Shown in pieces: positions 50,332 to 59,743 of a stretch of DNA of 64,000 bases (position 1 is the stretch's first letter; each line of letters opens with the position of its first letter). This DNA comes from SHVO01 sp050246995 (GTDB lineage Bacteria; Pseudomonadota; Alphaproteobacteria; Rhodospirillales; Rhodospirillaceae), in assembly GCA_050246995.1 (NCBI GenBank), contig JBFWVA010000001.1, positions 124,001 through 188,000 of the forward strand, given 5' to 3'. The notes under the pieces were generated by a model that was not told the origin of the DNA, did not search any database, and was given only the letters and a program-made list of their open reading frames with translations. A program made the position numbers and the translations under genes.

Positions 50332-53178
50332 ATGACCGCCGCCAAACGCATCTACCTTATCGACGGGTCCGGCTACATCTTCCGCGCGTTCCACGCGCTG
50401 CCGCCGATGACCCGCGCGGACGGGACGCCGGTCAACGCCGTCTACGGCTACGCCAGCATGCTCATGAAGCTGCTGGACGACCTGCGCGAGCATGGGTCGA
50501 ATGAGCTGATCGCGGTAGTGTTCGACGCCAAACGCGCCACTTTCCGCAACAAGATCTATGAACTCTACAAGGCTCACCGGCCTGAAGCGCCGGAAGAGCT
50601 GAAACCGCAGTTCGCCATCATCCGGGAGGCGACCCGGGCCTTCAACATCCCCTGCGTGGAGATGGAAGGCTTCGAGGCGGATGATCTGATTGCCACCTAC
50701 GCGCGCCTTGCCCGCGCCAAGAACATCGATGTGTGCATCATTTCCGCCGACAAGGACCTGATGCAGCTGATCAAGCCCGGCGTTTCGATGCGCGATCCGA
50801 TCAAGAACCGCGACATCGGTCCGGAGCAGGTGCAGGAAAAGTTCGGCGTCACCCCGGACAAAGTCGTCGAAGTGCAGGCCCTCGCGGGCGATTCCAGTGA
50901 CAACATTCCAGGCGTGCCCGGCATCGGCGTCAAAACCGCCGCCGAGTTGATCCTGAAATACGGTGACGTAGAAACGTTGCTGAAGAGCACCGCCGAGATC
51001 AAGCAGCCCAAGCGCCGCGAGAACCTTGAGACCCACGCTGAACTCGCATTGCTGTCCAAGCAGCTCGTCACGCTCCAGGACCAGGTGCCCATCGAGGTCG
51101 GTCTCGATGAGTTGCACTGGAAACAGCCCGACGCCGAGGCGCTGCTGAAGTTCGTCATGGAACAGGGCTTCAAGAGCCTGATCCCGCGCGTGGCGGCGAA
51201 GCTCGCCAATGACGGCGTCAAGGAGCAGGCGGCGATCGATTTCCAGAAGCGGGTCGGCGAGCGTCCGGCGGGCCCGACGATGACGTCCGCGCCGGTGCAT
51301 ATGCCCGATCAGACGGGCGCGGTCGACCGCAGCAAGTATGAGACGATCCAGACCGCCCAGGCGCTCGAAGCCTGGGCGCGCCGCGCGCAGGCGGCCGGTT
51401 GGATCGCGGTCGACACCGAGACCGACGGCCTCGATCCGATGCAGGCCAATCTCGTCGGCGTTTCGCTGTCGATCGAGGTTGGCAGCGGGGCTTACATCCC
51501 CTTGCGCCATGTGGGCAGCAAAGCCCAAGGCACGCTCGATCTGGATGCGAGCGCCACGGACGCCCCGCCGCAAATTCCGGTGGCCGAGGCGGTGCGTATC
51601 CTGAAGCCGATCCTGGAAGACCCCAGCATCATGAAGATCGGCCACAACATCAAATTCGACATGCACATCCTGTCGCGCGAGGGCATCAACGTGGCGCCCG
51701 TCGATGACACGATGGTGATGTGCTACGTGCTGGAAGCCAGCCCCCAGGTGCGTCACGGCATGGATGACGCGGTGGAACGTCACCTCAGCCACAAGACCAT
51801 CACCTTTGCCGAAGTCTGCGGCACCGGCAAAAACCAGATCACCTTCGACAAGGTGGCCTTGGATAAAGCCACGGCCTATGCGGCCGAGGATGCGGACGTC
51901 ACCCGCCGCCTTTACGCCAAACTGAAACCGCGCCTCGTGGGCGATCATCTGGTTTCGGTTTACGAGACCATGGACCGCCCGTTGATCCCGGTGCTGCGCG
52001 AGATGGAACGCAAAGGCATCCTCGTGGACCCGGGTGTGCTCGGCGATCTTTCCAAGGATTTCGCCAAGCGCATGGCGGACTACGAGACCGAGATCCACAA
52101 GCTGGCGGGTGAGACATTCAACATCGCCTCGCCGAAACAGCTCGGCGAGATCCTGTTCGACCGCATGAGTCTTCCGGGCGGCAAGAAAAGCGCCAAAACG
52201 GGCGCTTACGGCACCGATGCGGACGTGCTTGAAGAATTGGCCGCGCAGGGCCACGACCTGCCCGCGCGCGTGCTCGATTGGCGTCAGCTGTCCAAACTGA
52301 AGAGCACCTACACCGATGCCTTGGCCAAGGTGATCAATCCGACCACGAAGCGCGTCCATACGTGCTTCGCGCAGACGATCGCGTCCACGGGCCGCCTCTC
52401 ATCCGTCGACCCGAACCTCCAGAACATCCCGATCCGCACCGAAGACGGCCGCAAGATCCGCAAGGCCTTCGTTGCGCCGAAGGGAAAAACGCTGGTGTCG
52501 GCCGACTACAGCCAGATCGAGCTGCGCCTCGTGGCCCACGTGGCCGATGTGAAGCGGCTCAAACTGGCCTTCAAGAACGGCGAGGACATTCACGCCGCGA
52601 CGGCCTCGGAAATGTTCAACGTGCCGATCGAGGGTATGGACCCGATGGTCCGCCGGAGCGCGAAAGCCATCAACTTCGGGATCATCTACGGCATCTCGGG
52701 CTTCGGGCTCGCCCGTCAGCTCGGCATCCCGCGCGGCGAGGCGCAGAGCTATATCGACGCCTACTTCGGCAAGTTCCCCGAAATCCGCGCTTATATGGAA
52801 GAGACGAAGGCCGAAGCCCGCCGCCAGGGGTTTGTCACCACGCTCTTCGGCCGCAAGATCTTCACGCCCGGCATCAACGACAAGAACCCGAACATGCGCG
52901 GCTTCTCGGAACGCGCGGCCATCAACGCCCCGATCCAAGGGGGCGCGGCGGATATCATCAAGCGCGCCATGATCCGCCTGCCGGGCGCCCTGACCGCCGC
53001 CGGCCTCGAGACCGACATGCTGCTCCAGGTGCACGACGAACTGGTGTTCGAGGTGCCCGACGGGGAACTGGACGCCGCCAAACCGGTGATCAAAAGGGTC
53101 ATGGAGGAAGCCGCGCAGCTCTCGGTCCCGTTGACCGTGGACGTCGGCTCCGGCCATAACTGGGCGGAAGCTCACTAA
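50332..53178 (+). CDS. polA: DNA polymerase I
   Basis: The 948-residue protein has all three domains. The 5'-nuclease domain (about 1-290) starts IYLIDGSGYIFRAFHAL and has VSADKDLMQLI and LAGDSSDNIPGVPGIGVKTA. The 3'-5' proofreading domain (about 330-530) keeps the acidic residues DTETDGLD, HNIKFDMHIL and YAAEDADVTRRL, so it should be active. The polymerase domain has SADYSQIELRLVAHV (motif A), RRSAKAINFGIIYGISGFGL (motif B) and LLQVHDELVFEVP (motif C). It fills gaps in repair and Okazaki processing. A palindromic element sits just before the ATG. Confidence 0.97.
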   Translation: MTAAKRIYLIDGSGYIFRAFHALPPMTRADGTPVNAVYGYASMLMKLLDDLREHGSNELIAVVFDAKRATFRNKIYELYKAHRPEAPEELKPQFAIIREATRAFNIPCVEMEGFEADDLIATYARLARAKNIDVCIISADKDLMQLIKPGVSMRDPIKNRDIGPEQVQEKFGVTPDKVVEVQALAGDSSDNIPGVPGIGVKTAAELILKYGDVETLLKSTAEIKQPKRRENLETHAELALLSKQLVTLQDQVPIEVGLDELHWKQPDAEALLKFVMEQGFKSLIPRVAAKLANDGVKEQAAIDFQKRVGERPAGPTMTSAPVHMPDQTGAVDRSKYETIQTAQALEAWARRAQAAGWIAVDTETDGLDPMQANLVGVSLSIEVGSGAYIPLRHVGSKAQGTLDLDASATDAPPQIPVAEAVRILKPILEDPSIMKIGHNIKFDMHILSREGINVAPVDDTMVMCYVLEASPQVRHGMDDAVERHLSHKTITFAEVCGTGKNQITFDKVALDKATAYAAEDADVTRRLYAKLKPRLVGDHLVSVYETMDRPLIPVLREMERKGILVDPGVLGDLSKDFAKRMADYETEIHKLAGETFNIASPKQLGEILFDRMSLPGGKKSAKTGAYGTDADVLEELAAQGHDLPARVLDWRQLSKLKSTYTDALAKVINPTTKRVHTCFAQTIASTGRLSSVDPNLQNIPIRTEDGRKIRKAFVAPKGKTLVSADYSQIELRLVAHVADVKRLKLAFKNGEDIHAATASEMFNVPIEGMDPMVRRSAKAINFGIIYGISGFGLARQLGIPRGEAQSYIDAYFGKFPEIRAYMEETKAEARRQGFVTTLFGRKIFTPGINDKNPNMRGFSERAAINAPIQGGAADIIKRAMIRLPGALTAAGLETDMLLQVHDELVFEVPDGELDAAKPVIKRVMEEAAQLSVPLTVDVGSGHNWAEAH

Positions 53179-53284
53179 CTGCTTAAAAAGACTAGGGCTC
53201 TGAAGACGGCCATGATTCCGCCCCACCTGTGGGGCAGGAAGAGGTGTCCCGCAGAAGCGGGCGCCGATGTGGGTAAAGGGTGGT

Positions 53285-54853
53285 ATGTACGCACGCAGGG
53301 TGAAAATCGCACTCGCGGCCAGTGCTGTGTTGGGTCTGGCGATGCCCGCCAGCGCGCAGGATACGACTCTCTCCTGCTTCGCGGCCAAGGCCGACACCGT
53401 TGAACGCATCGCCAACTGCACCGCCGCGCTCAACCGTCCGGGCCTCGCGGCCGACACCCGTTCCCTCGCCTTCATCACGCGCGGCCAAGCGTACGTCACC
53501 GCCGGGGATTCCAAGAAGGCGATGGCGGACTTCGACGCCGCCCTCGCCATCACACCGCAAGATCCCGTGGCACGGCTGGCGCGCGGCAAGCTGAAAGAGG
53601 AAGCCGGCGATCTCAAGCAGGCCGAGGCCGATTACAGCGCCGCCATCGCCGCCGATCCTCTGGGTAAGAGCACGGTGACCGGCGAGGCTTACACCCGGCG
53701 CGGCGCCGTGCGCATGCGGCAGGGGCGGATGGATGCCGGCGTGGCCGATCTCGGCGAAGCGCGGCGTTTCAACCCGAAAGATCCCGGCCCGTTCAAGGCG
53801 CGCGGCAACTACTTCCTGGAACGCGGCGACGCCCAGAAGGCCATCGCCGAACTCGAGCAAGCCACCGCGCTTGATCCGAAAGACGCCGAGGCGCACACGG
53901 TGCTGGGTTACGCGCTGCTGCGCGCCGGCAAAGGAACCGATGCCATCGCTTCGTTCAGCGCGGCCCTCGCCGTCGATACTTCAAACAGCATGGCGCTGCG
54001 CGGACGCGGCACGGCTTACGGCCAGCTTCAGAATTACGACGGCGCCATCGCCGATTTCACCCGGGCCTTGCGCCTCGATCCCAAGGACATGGCGGCGCTG
54101 GAAAGCCGCGGCGTCGCGGAATTGCAGAGCGGCGCCTATGCGGCCGCCGTGGCGGATTTCACGCTGCTGCTGGACGCGCGCCCCGGCGATCTGTCCGCGA
54201 CGTTCCTGCGCGGCAACGCCCGGCTGCAAAGCGGCAACGCGGAGGGCGCGATCCAGGACTTCACCGCCGTCCTGCGCCGCCGGCCCGGCGATCATGATGC
54301 GTTGATGGCCCGGGCGATCGCCCGCCAGTTCGCCGCCGATTTCGCCGGCGCCGACGACGATCTCACCGTCATCCTCGACCGGGTGTCGGATGCGGCGCAG
54401 CCTCTGGCAAACCGTGGTTATGTCCGGATGATGAAGGGCGACTTCGAGGCCGCCGCTCGGGATTTCACCATCGCGATGGACCTTCCGGACGCACCCGCCG
54501 AGATGACCGTGTGGCGGTTCGTGGCCGAGGCCCGCGCCGGGCACAAGCCGACGGACATCCTCAAAGCCACCGCCGACACCCTGACGGCCGACAGCTGGCC
54601 GGCGCCCCTCCTCGACTATTTCCTGGGCCGGATCTCGGGCGACCAGCTGCTGGCCGCCGCCGCCAAGGACCCCAAAGAGGCCAAGGGCCGGGCGTGCGAG
54701 TCGTATTATTTCCTGGGCCAGGCGGCCCTTTTGTCCAAGGACGCCCGCCAGGCCATAAAGCTTTTTCAGGCGGCCCTCGCGACGGGGATGACCCGCCACA
54801 CCGAATTCGTGGCGGCCAAAGCCGAATTGGCCCGTTTGGGACAGCGCTCTTAG
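53285..54853 (+). CDS. exported TPR-repeat protein
   Basis: The 522-residue product has a signal peptide (VKIALAASAVLGLAMPASAQ, cleavage near residue 25) and about nine to ten TPR repeats from residue 45 to the end, e.g. AFITRGQAYVTAGDSKKAMA, RGAVRMRQGRMDAGVADLGE, AHTVLGYALLRAGKGTDAIA and RGRGTAYGQLQNYDGAIADF. It is likely periplasmic and binds protein partners. AAAGGGTGG stands just before the ATG at 53285. It is followed by chvI and could be in its regulatory neighbourhood. Function unknown. Confidence 0.8.
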   Translation: MYARRVKIALAASAVLGLAMPASAQDTTLSCFAAKADTVERIANCTAALNRPGLAADTRSLAFITRGQAYVTAGDSKKAMADFDAALAITPQDPVARLARGKLKEEAGDLKQAEADYSAAIAADPLGKSTVTGEAYTRRGAVRMRQGRMDAGVADLGEARRFNPKDPGPFKARGNYFLERGDAQKAIAELEQATALDPKDAEAHTVLGYALLRAGKGTDAIASFSAALAVDTSNSMALRGRGTAYGQLQNYDGAIADFTRALRLDPKDMAALESRGVAELQSGAYAAAVADFTLLLDARPGDLSATFLRGNARLQSGNAEGAIQDFTAVLRRRPGDHDALMARAIARQFAADFAGADDDLTVILDRVSDAAQPLANRGYVRMMKGDFEAAARDFTIAMDLPDAPAEMTVWRFVAEARAGHKPTDILKATADTLTADSWPAPLLDYFLGRISGDQLLAAAAKDPKEAKGRACESYYFLGQAALLSKDARQAIKLFQAALATGMTRHTEFVAAKAELARLGQRS

Positions 54854-54996
54854 CCCCTTAATAAGTGCAAACTCCCCGAACCGGACATACCTGCGCGATA
54901 TTTTCGCCATAATACCCGCATGATATTGAGACGGTGGAGAACCTGGGGGCCATCACAAGCGTTAGGACGCGTGATCCCAGTGAACAGAGAGGTTTC

Positions 54997-55731
54997 GTGG
55001 CTTATCGCATCGCCCTGGTCGACGACGACCGCAATATCCTGACTTCCGTTTCCATGGTGCTGGAGGCCGAAGGCTTTGGCGTCACCCAGTACCGTGACGG
55101 GGCCGAGGCCCTGCGCGGAATCTCGGCCGAACCGCCCGACCTCGCCATCCTCGACATCAAGATGCCCCGCATGGACGGCATCGAGCTGCTGCAGAAGCTG
55201 CGCGAGAAGAGCTCGCTGCCGGTGATCTTCCTCACGTCGAAAGACGACGAGGTGGATGAGCTGCTGGGCCTGCGCATGGGCGCGGACGACTACATCAAGA
55301 AGCCGTTCTCGCAGCGGCTTTTGATCGAACGCGTGCGCGCGGTGTTCCGCCGTCTCGAAGCGCAGAAGCAGATGGACCAGCCGGGCGTGTCGGCCACATC
55401 ACTGAAGCGCGGCGAGCTGGTGCTCGACCCGGCCCAGCACCTCTGCCTGTGGAAGGGCGCGCCGGTGAATCTCACCGTCACCGAGTTCCTGATCATCCAG
55501 GCCCTCGCCCAACGCCCCGGCCACGTGAAGAGCCGCGACCAGCTGATCGATGCGGCTTACGGCGAACATATCTACGTGGACGACCGCACCATCGACAGCC
55601 ACATCAAGCGCCTGCGCAAGAAATTCCGCGAAGTGGACAAGGAATTCGGGCATATCGAAACCTTGTACGGCGTCGGCTACAAATATAACGAGACGAGCAG
55701 CCCGGGCGCGGCTTCGCAAGAGACCGAATAG
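54997..55731 (+). CDS. chvI: response regulator ChvI (OmpR family)
   Basis: This 244-residue regulator has a receiver domain (about 4-118) with the acidic pocket VDDDRN (residues 8-13), phosphoacceptor Asp53 in ILDIKMPRMDG, Thr in FLTSKDD and Lys of the KKP site, then a winged-helix DNA-binding domain (about 140-235, FLIIQALAQRPGHVKSRDQL and DRTIDSHIKRLRKKFREVD). The GTG start at 54997 (with AGAGAGG just upstream) gives the normal ChvI N-terminus YRIALVDDDRNILTSVS; a longer GTG start is less likely. ChvI controls envelope, acid and exopolysaccharide genes in alphaproteobacteria together with ChvG, encoded next. Confidence 0.92.
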   Translation: MAYRIALVDDDRNILTSVSMVLEAEGFGVTQYRDGAEALRGISAEPPDLAILDIKMPRMDGIELLQKLREKSSLPVIFLTSKDDEVDELLGLRMGADDYIKKPFSQRLLIERVRAVFRRLEAQKQMDQPGVSATSLKRGELVLDPAQHLCLWKGAPVNLTVTEFLIIQALAQRPGHVKSRDQLIDAAYGEHIYVDDRTIDSHIKRLRKKFREVDKEFGHIETLYGVGYKYNETSSPGAASQETE

Positions 55732-55773
55732 GCCACGCGAGACACGGCCGGAAAGTAGCGGGAGTTTTCGGCC

Positions 55774-57489
55774 GTGAATCCTGACGGCGGCGACATTCGC
55801 CTTGATGATCTACGCTTGAGAACGGATGCCAATGCACAAGATGCAGCCGGCAAACGCGGCCGCTTGCGCCGGATCTTCTCGCCGCTGACGTTACGCATCC
55901 TCGCGGTCAATCTCACCGCGCCCGTGCTGCTGGTGCTCGGCCTTCTGTTCCTCGACCAGTACGAGGACACGCTGATCGCCGCCGAACTCGATGCCTTGCG
56001 CACCCAGGGCGAGCTGATAGCCGCCTCCATCGGCGAAGGCGCGGTCATCATTTCCGACAACGACGCCATTCCGCTGTTCACCCCGGAAGGGGCGATGCGC
56101 GTCATCGACCCGGATCCCGCGCGTCAGCTTCTGCGCCGCCAGGGCACGATCGCGCGTTTACGGGCTCAACTGTTCGACCGCGACGGCAAGCTGCTGGCGG
56201 ACTCGCGCCTGCTGCAAGGCCCCGGCGGCGAAGTGCAGGTGCAGGACCTGCCGCCGATGGAAAGCAGCCAGGTCCTGCGTTTCGTGCACATGGTCTACGA
56301 CAAGACCATCGGCCGGCTGACCCAGGACCGCACGCTGGAGCCCTACAACGACCAGATGCGCGCGAACGGACCTGACATCAAGGAAGTGATGAACGCGCTG
56401 CAGGCGGGCGAAGCGGGCAACTCGGTGCGCCTCAGGGCCGACGGCCAGAAGATCCTGTCGGTGGCCGTGCCGGTGCAGTTCTACAAACAGATCGTGGGCG
56501 CGCTGCTCGTGTCCCGCGACGGCAGCAATGTGGACAAGCGCATGTTCGCGGTGCGCGGGTCGATCCTCGGCATGTTCGCCTGGGTGCTGGCGCTGACCGT
56601 GCTCACCTCGCTGTTCCTCGCCGGCACCATCGCCCGTCCCGTGCGGCGACTGGCCACGTCAGCCAAACGTGTGCGCGATTCCAAGAATCGCCAGCACACA
56701 ATCCCGGACCTTTCCAAGCGCAACGATGAGATCGGCGAGTTGTCCGAAGCCTTGCGCGATATGACCGAATCCTTGTGGCGGCGTATGGACGCCACAGAGC
56801 ATTTCGCCGCCGACGTGGCCCATGAGATCAAGAACCCGCTCACCAGCCTGCGCAGCGCCGTGGAAACCGTGGGCCGCGTGAAGGACCCCGAGCAACAGAA
56901 ACGGCTGATGTCCATCATCATGGATGACGTGGCCCGCCTCGACCGTCTGATCTCCGAAATCTCGGATGCGTCGCGCCTCGATGCGGAAATGTCGCGCGCC
57001 GAAATGTCGCCGGTGAAGATCAAACCGCTGGTGCAGGCGCTCTCGGAAGTCCAGAACGCCAACGACAATCCGGACGCGCCGCGCGCCCAAGTGGTCGAAG
57101 ACCCCGCCCAGAAGGGCGACCTGACGGTCTTCGGCCTCGAGAGCCGGATCGGCCAGGTGTTCCGCAACCTCATCGGCAACGCGAGTTCGTTCAGTCCGCC
57201 CAAAGGCATCATCTCGATCCGCGCGGGCCGTCAGGGCCGCTACGTGATCGTGACCGTGGAAGACCAGGGCCCAGGCATCCCCGAAGGCAAGGAAGCGACG
57301 ATCTTCAGCCGTTTCTATTCCGAGCGCCCCGAAGGCGAGAAGTTCGGCACGCACTCTGGTTTGGGACTCTCGATCTCCAAGACCATCGTGGAAGGCCACC
57401 GCGGGCAGATCTACGCCGAGAACATCATCGGCGAAGACGGCAGCGTGAAGGGCGCCCGCTTCGTGGTGCTCCTGCCGGCTGCGAACTGA
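55774..57489 (+). CDS. chvG: sensor histidine kinase ChvG
   Basis: This 571-residue membrane kinase has TM1 at about 41-63, a periplasmic sensor domain of 200 residues, TM2 at about 262-285, HAMP (about 285-335), the H-box ATEHFAADVAHEIKNPLTSL with His350, and the ATPase domain with VTVEDQGPGIPEGKEATIFS and HSGLGLSISKTIVEG. The start is GTG at 55774, with GGGAG upstream. It phosphorylates ChvI in response to envelope or acid stress; in rhizobia ExoR inhibits it, but no exoR is in this window. The stop TGA overlaps the ATG of the next small gene. Confidence 0.92.
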   Translation: MNPDGGDIRLDDLRLRTDANAQDAAGKRGRLRRIFSPLTLRILAVNLTAPVLLVLGLLFLDQYEDTLIAAELDALRTQGELIAASIGEGAVIISDNDAIPLFTPEGAMRVIDPDPARQLLRRQGTIARLRAQLFDRDGKLLADSRLLQGPGGEVQVQDLPPMESSQVLRFVHMVYDKTIGRLTQDRTLEPYNDQMRANGPDIKEVMNALQAGEAGNSVRLRADGQKILSVAVPVQFYKQIVGALLVSRDGSNVDKRMFAVRGSILGMFAWVLALTVLTSLFLAGTIARPVRRLATSAKRVRDSKNRQHTIPDLSKRNDEIGELSEALRDMTESLWRRMDATEHFAADVAHEIKNPLTSLRSAVETVGRVKDPEQQKRLMSIIMDDVARLDRLISEISDASRLDAEMSRAEMSPVKIKPLVQALSEVQNANDNPDAPRAQVVEDPAQKGDLTVFGLESRIGQVFRNLIGNASSFSPPKGIISIRAGRQGRYVIVTVEDQGPGIPEGKEATIFSRFYSERPEGEKFGTHSGLGLSISKTIVEGHRGQIYAENIIGEDGSVKGARFVVLLPAAN

Positions 57490-57665
57490 TGGCCGACATC
57501 GTCAACCTGCGCACCGCGCGAAAGCAGAAAGCCCGGAAAGCGGCCGACGAAAAAGCCGCCGAGAACCGCGCCAAGTTCGGACGGACCAAGGGCGAGAAAG
57601 AACGCGACCTGAAAACCAAGGATCAGGCGGCGCGTCATCTCGATCAAACCAAGCTCGAAGACTAG
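57489..57665 (+). CDS. DUF4169 family small protein
   Basis: This 58-residue, highly charged protein starts MADIVNLRTARKQKARKA and includes NRAKFGRTKGEKERDLKTK near residues 27-45, the signature of DUF4169, a short family found in alphaproteobacteria. The ATG overlaps the chvG stop (TGATG), so it is translationally coupled to the kinase. It has an unbroken helical pattern with many Lys, Arg and Ala. Function unknown. Its stop overlaps that of the convergent FMN-binding regulator gene in CTAG. The gene is easily missed by length filters. Confidence 0.85.
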   Translation: MADIVNLRTARKQKARKAADEKAAENRAKFGRTKGEKERDLKTKDQAARHLDQTKLED

Positions 57666-58297
57666 GGCAGACGCTCCCGCGCGCACTTCGCAAGCTCTTG
57701 GGCGTGGGGATGATCCTGCGCTTCGAGCCCCCCGATCACACCCGTCATATCCTCGCGCGAGCGGTTCTGGCTGACCTTCCATTTACCGTCGAGCGACGTG
57801 ATCTCGAGCTCGAGGCCGACGACGGCTTTGAGCATGGCGTCGAGATACGCGGGCGGCGCGTCCGTCACGCGCCACGGTTCAGCGCGCGGCGATTCATGCG
57901 TATCGGTGAGCGCGGTGACTTGCGCGTGCAGCCAGTCGCGGTCCTCGATCACGCGCATCTTTCCCTTTGCCTGCACCATGATGTAGTTCCACGTGGGTAC
58001 GGCTTTGCCGGTTTCCCGCTTGGTCTGATACCAGGACGGCGTGATGTAGATGTGCGCGCCTTGGAAGACGATCAACGCGTCCGGGGCCGTTTTCAAGCTC
58101 TGCCACTGCGGATTGGAGCGCGCCACGTGGCCGCGCAACACACCGAGCGGCGCGGCGGCGGCATCGAGAGAAAACGGGATGGCGTTCGCCACCGGCAAAC
58201 CGCCCTCGGCCGAGATCATGAGGCCGAACGGATGGGCGCGGATGAGGTCATGCTTCACCGCGGTCCGGGATTCGATGAAATGGGCGGGCTGGTACAT
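57662..58297 (-). CDS. PaiB-like FMN-binding protein
   Basis: The 211-residue protein begins MYQPAHFIESRTAVKHDLIR, the usual start of FMN-binding negative transcriptional regulator (PaiB) family members, with ISAEGGLPVANAIPF, GHVARSNPQWQ and YITPSWYQTK further on, all parts of the split-barrel flavin-binding fold. PaiB in Bacillus is linked to sporulation and degradative enzyme control, but in proteobacteria its role is unknown and it may be a flavin oxidoreductase. The ATG at 58297 is used. It is divergent from apbE (43 nt), suggesting a shared flavin theme. Confidence 0.85.
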   Translation of the reverse strand: MYQPAHFIESRTAVKHDLIRAHPFGLMISAEGGLPVANAIPFSLDAAAAPLGVLRGHVARSNPQWQSLKTAPDALIVFQGAHIYITPSWYQTKRETGKAVPTWNYIMVQAKGKMRVIEDRDWLHAQVTALTDTHESPRAEPWRVTDAPPAYLDAMLKAVVGLELEITSLDGKWKVSQNRSREDMTGVIGGLEAQDHPHAQELAKCARERLP

Positions 58298-58339
58298 GGT
58301 GTTCTTCCAATAACGGAATGACACCCATATTCTAGCGGC

Positions 58340-59209
58340 ATGTCCTCCGTCCCACAAAAAATCACGCGCGCGAAACCACTGCTTGGCACGCTGGTGGAGA
58401 TCCGCGCCGAGCTTGCGGATCGGGATGCCGCGAATGCCGCCATCGACCGCGGCTTCGCGGCGGTGGCCGAGGTTCACCGGCTGATGAGCTTCCATGAGGC
58501 CGGGAGCGAGGTGAGCCGCTTGAACCGCGAAGCGTCCACACAAACAGTGGAGGTCGATCCCCGCACGTTCGAGGTGCTGCGCCGTGCTCTGGAATTTTCA
58601 AAACACAGCGATGGGCTGTTCGACATCACCGCCGGCGCGCGGCTGGTGACGTGGGGCTTTCTGCCCCCGCCGGAAGGCGCCCCGCTTCCTTTGGATGGGT
58701 CCTGGAAAGATATCGTGCTCGAAGATCGGAACCGCGTACGGTTCAAGACGCCGCTGTGGATCGACTTGGGCGGGATCGCCAAGGGCTACGCGGTGGACCA
58801 GGCGATCGCGGCGATGGACATGCCCCGGGACGTTCAAGTCTACGTGAATGCGGGCGGCGATCTTCGGGTCGCCGGGCCGCGCGCGGAGCCGGTGCAGGTG
58901 CGCACGGCGATTGAAATGGACGCGGTGCCGGTGATTGAGATCCAGGACGGGGCTCTCGCCAGCAGCAGCGGCCGCGAGCATTTGAAAGCATTCCAGAACG
59001 CCGTGGTGGGCCCGCATGTGGGACGCGAGGGCGCCAGTGTCGGGGCCGACCACTTCGTCTCGGTGGCCGCCACCGATTGCCTGACCGCGGACGCCCTTAC
59101 CAAGGTCGTGCTGGCCGCCGGTCCCGCGGCTGAACCAATCCTTGGCCATTTCGGCGCAATCGCCTATTTCTATGCCCCAAGCGCCGGGTGGGTGACGTTA
59201 GGCGCGTAG
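58340..59209 (+). CDS. apbE: FAD:protein FMN transferase ApbE
   Basis: This 289-residue enzyme covalently attaches FMN from FAD to Thr or Ser of target proteins outside the cytoplasm. It has the LGTLVEIRAE start, VHRLMSFHEAGSEVSRLNRE, GLFDITAGARL, IDLGGIAKGYAVDQAI (the nucleotide-binding Gly/Lys region, about 138-153), NAGGDLRV and VSVAATDCLTADALTKVVLA near the C-terminus. No signal sequence is visible. It is followed by a membrane protein gene and an FMN-binding protein gene that contains an ApbE-type site, so these probably form one pathway. Confidence 0.93.
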   Translation: MSSVPQKITRAKPLLGTLVEIRAELADRDAANAAIDRGFAAVAEVHRLMSFHEAGSEVSRLNREASTQTVEVDPRTFEVLRRALEFSKHSDGLFDITAGARLVTWGFLPPPEGAPLPLDGSWKDIVLEDRNRVRFKTPLWIDLGGIAKGYAVDQAIAAMDMPRDVQVYVNAGGDLRVAGPRAEPVQVRTAIEMDAVPVIEIQDGALASSSGREHLKAFQNAVVGPHVGREGASVGADHFVSVAATDCLTADALTKVVLAAGPAAEPILGHFGAIAYFYAPSAGWVTLGA

Positions 59210-59223
59210 GGGGTTTTAGATAC

Positions 59224-59685
59224 ATGAGCGAGAGAGTCGAACGCGGCCCGTTGAAGTTGCCGCGGGCCCGCCGCTGGTGGGTGTATGGCGTGTCCTTCGT
59301 GACCTGGATCACGGGCGTGCTTTGGCTGATCTACCATTATTTCATGGCCACCGAAGGCCGCTTCGGCCCGGAAACCCATCCCCTGGAGCCCTGGTGGAAA
59401 GTCATCCACGCGGGCGCTTCGTTCTTCGCCGTGGGCATCCTCGGCCTGTTATGGGGCGTGCACATCTTGCGGGGCTGGAACGCCAACTGGCGGCGCTGGT
59501 CGGGCGGCACCCTGGCGGGTTTCTTCTTCGCCCTGACGATCTCCGGCTACGCGCTCTACTACATCTACATGATCAACGAGGACTGGAAGGCCTATACCTC
59601 GATCATCCATTGGGTCTTGGGATTGATCTCGATCATTGTGTTCTTCGTTCATTGGCTGTCGAAATCGAAAGCTAAAGGCAGCTAG
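59224..59685 (+). CDS. four-helix membrane protein, putative cytochrome b/DUF4405-like
   Basis: This 153-residue protein has four membrane helices (about 18-38, 58-80, 96-117, 124-146). Histidines lie in or near helices: LIYHYF in the first, IHAGASF and GVHILRGW in the second, IIHWVLG and FVHWLSK in the last, a layout that could hold two b hemes as in small cytochrome b561/PepSY-type proteins. GGGGG stands upstream of the ATG at 59224. It is 14 nt after apbE and 58 nt before the FMN-binding protein gene. An electron-transfer role is inferred from these neighbours. Confidence 0.75.
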   Translation: MSERVERGPLKLPRARRWWVYGVSFVTWITGVLWLIYHYFMATEGRFGPETHPLEPWWKVIHAGASFFAVGILGLLWGVHILRGWNANWRRWSGGTLAGFFFALTISGYALYYIYMINEDWKAYTSIIHWVLGLISIIVFFVHWLSKSKAKGS

Positions 59686-59743
59686 CCGCGGAACTGACGG
59701 GTTAGTGATGAGCCGGCATATAGCGCTGTGATAGGTTTAAACC

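Noticed and set aside
50260..52359. Long open frame antisense to polA (about 700 codons, minus strand)
   Set aside because: It is the mirror of a GC-rich coding gene with no domain, and the plus-strand polA is certain from its motifs.
52399..53616. Another open frame antisense to polA and the TPR gene
   Set aside because: It has no recognisable domain and overlaps two well-supported genes for its whole length.
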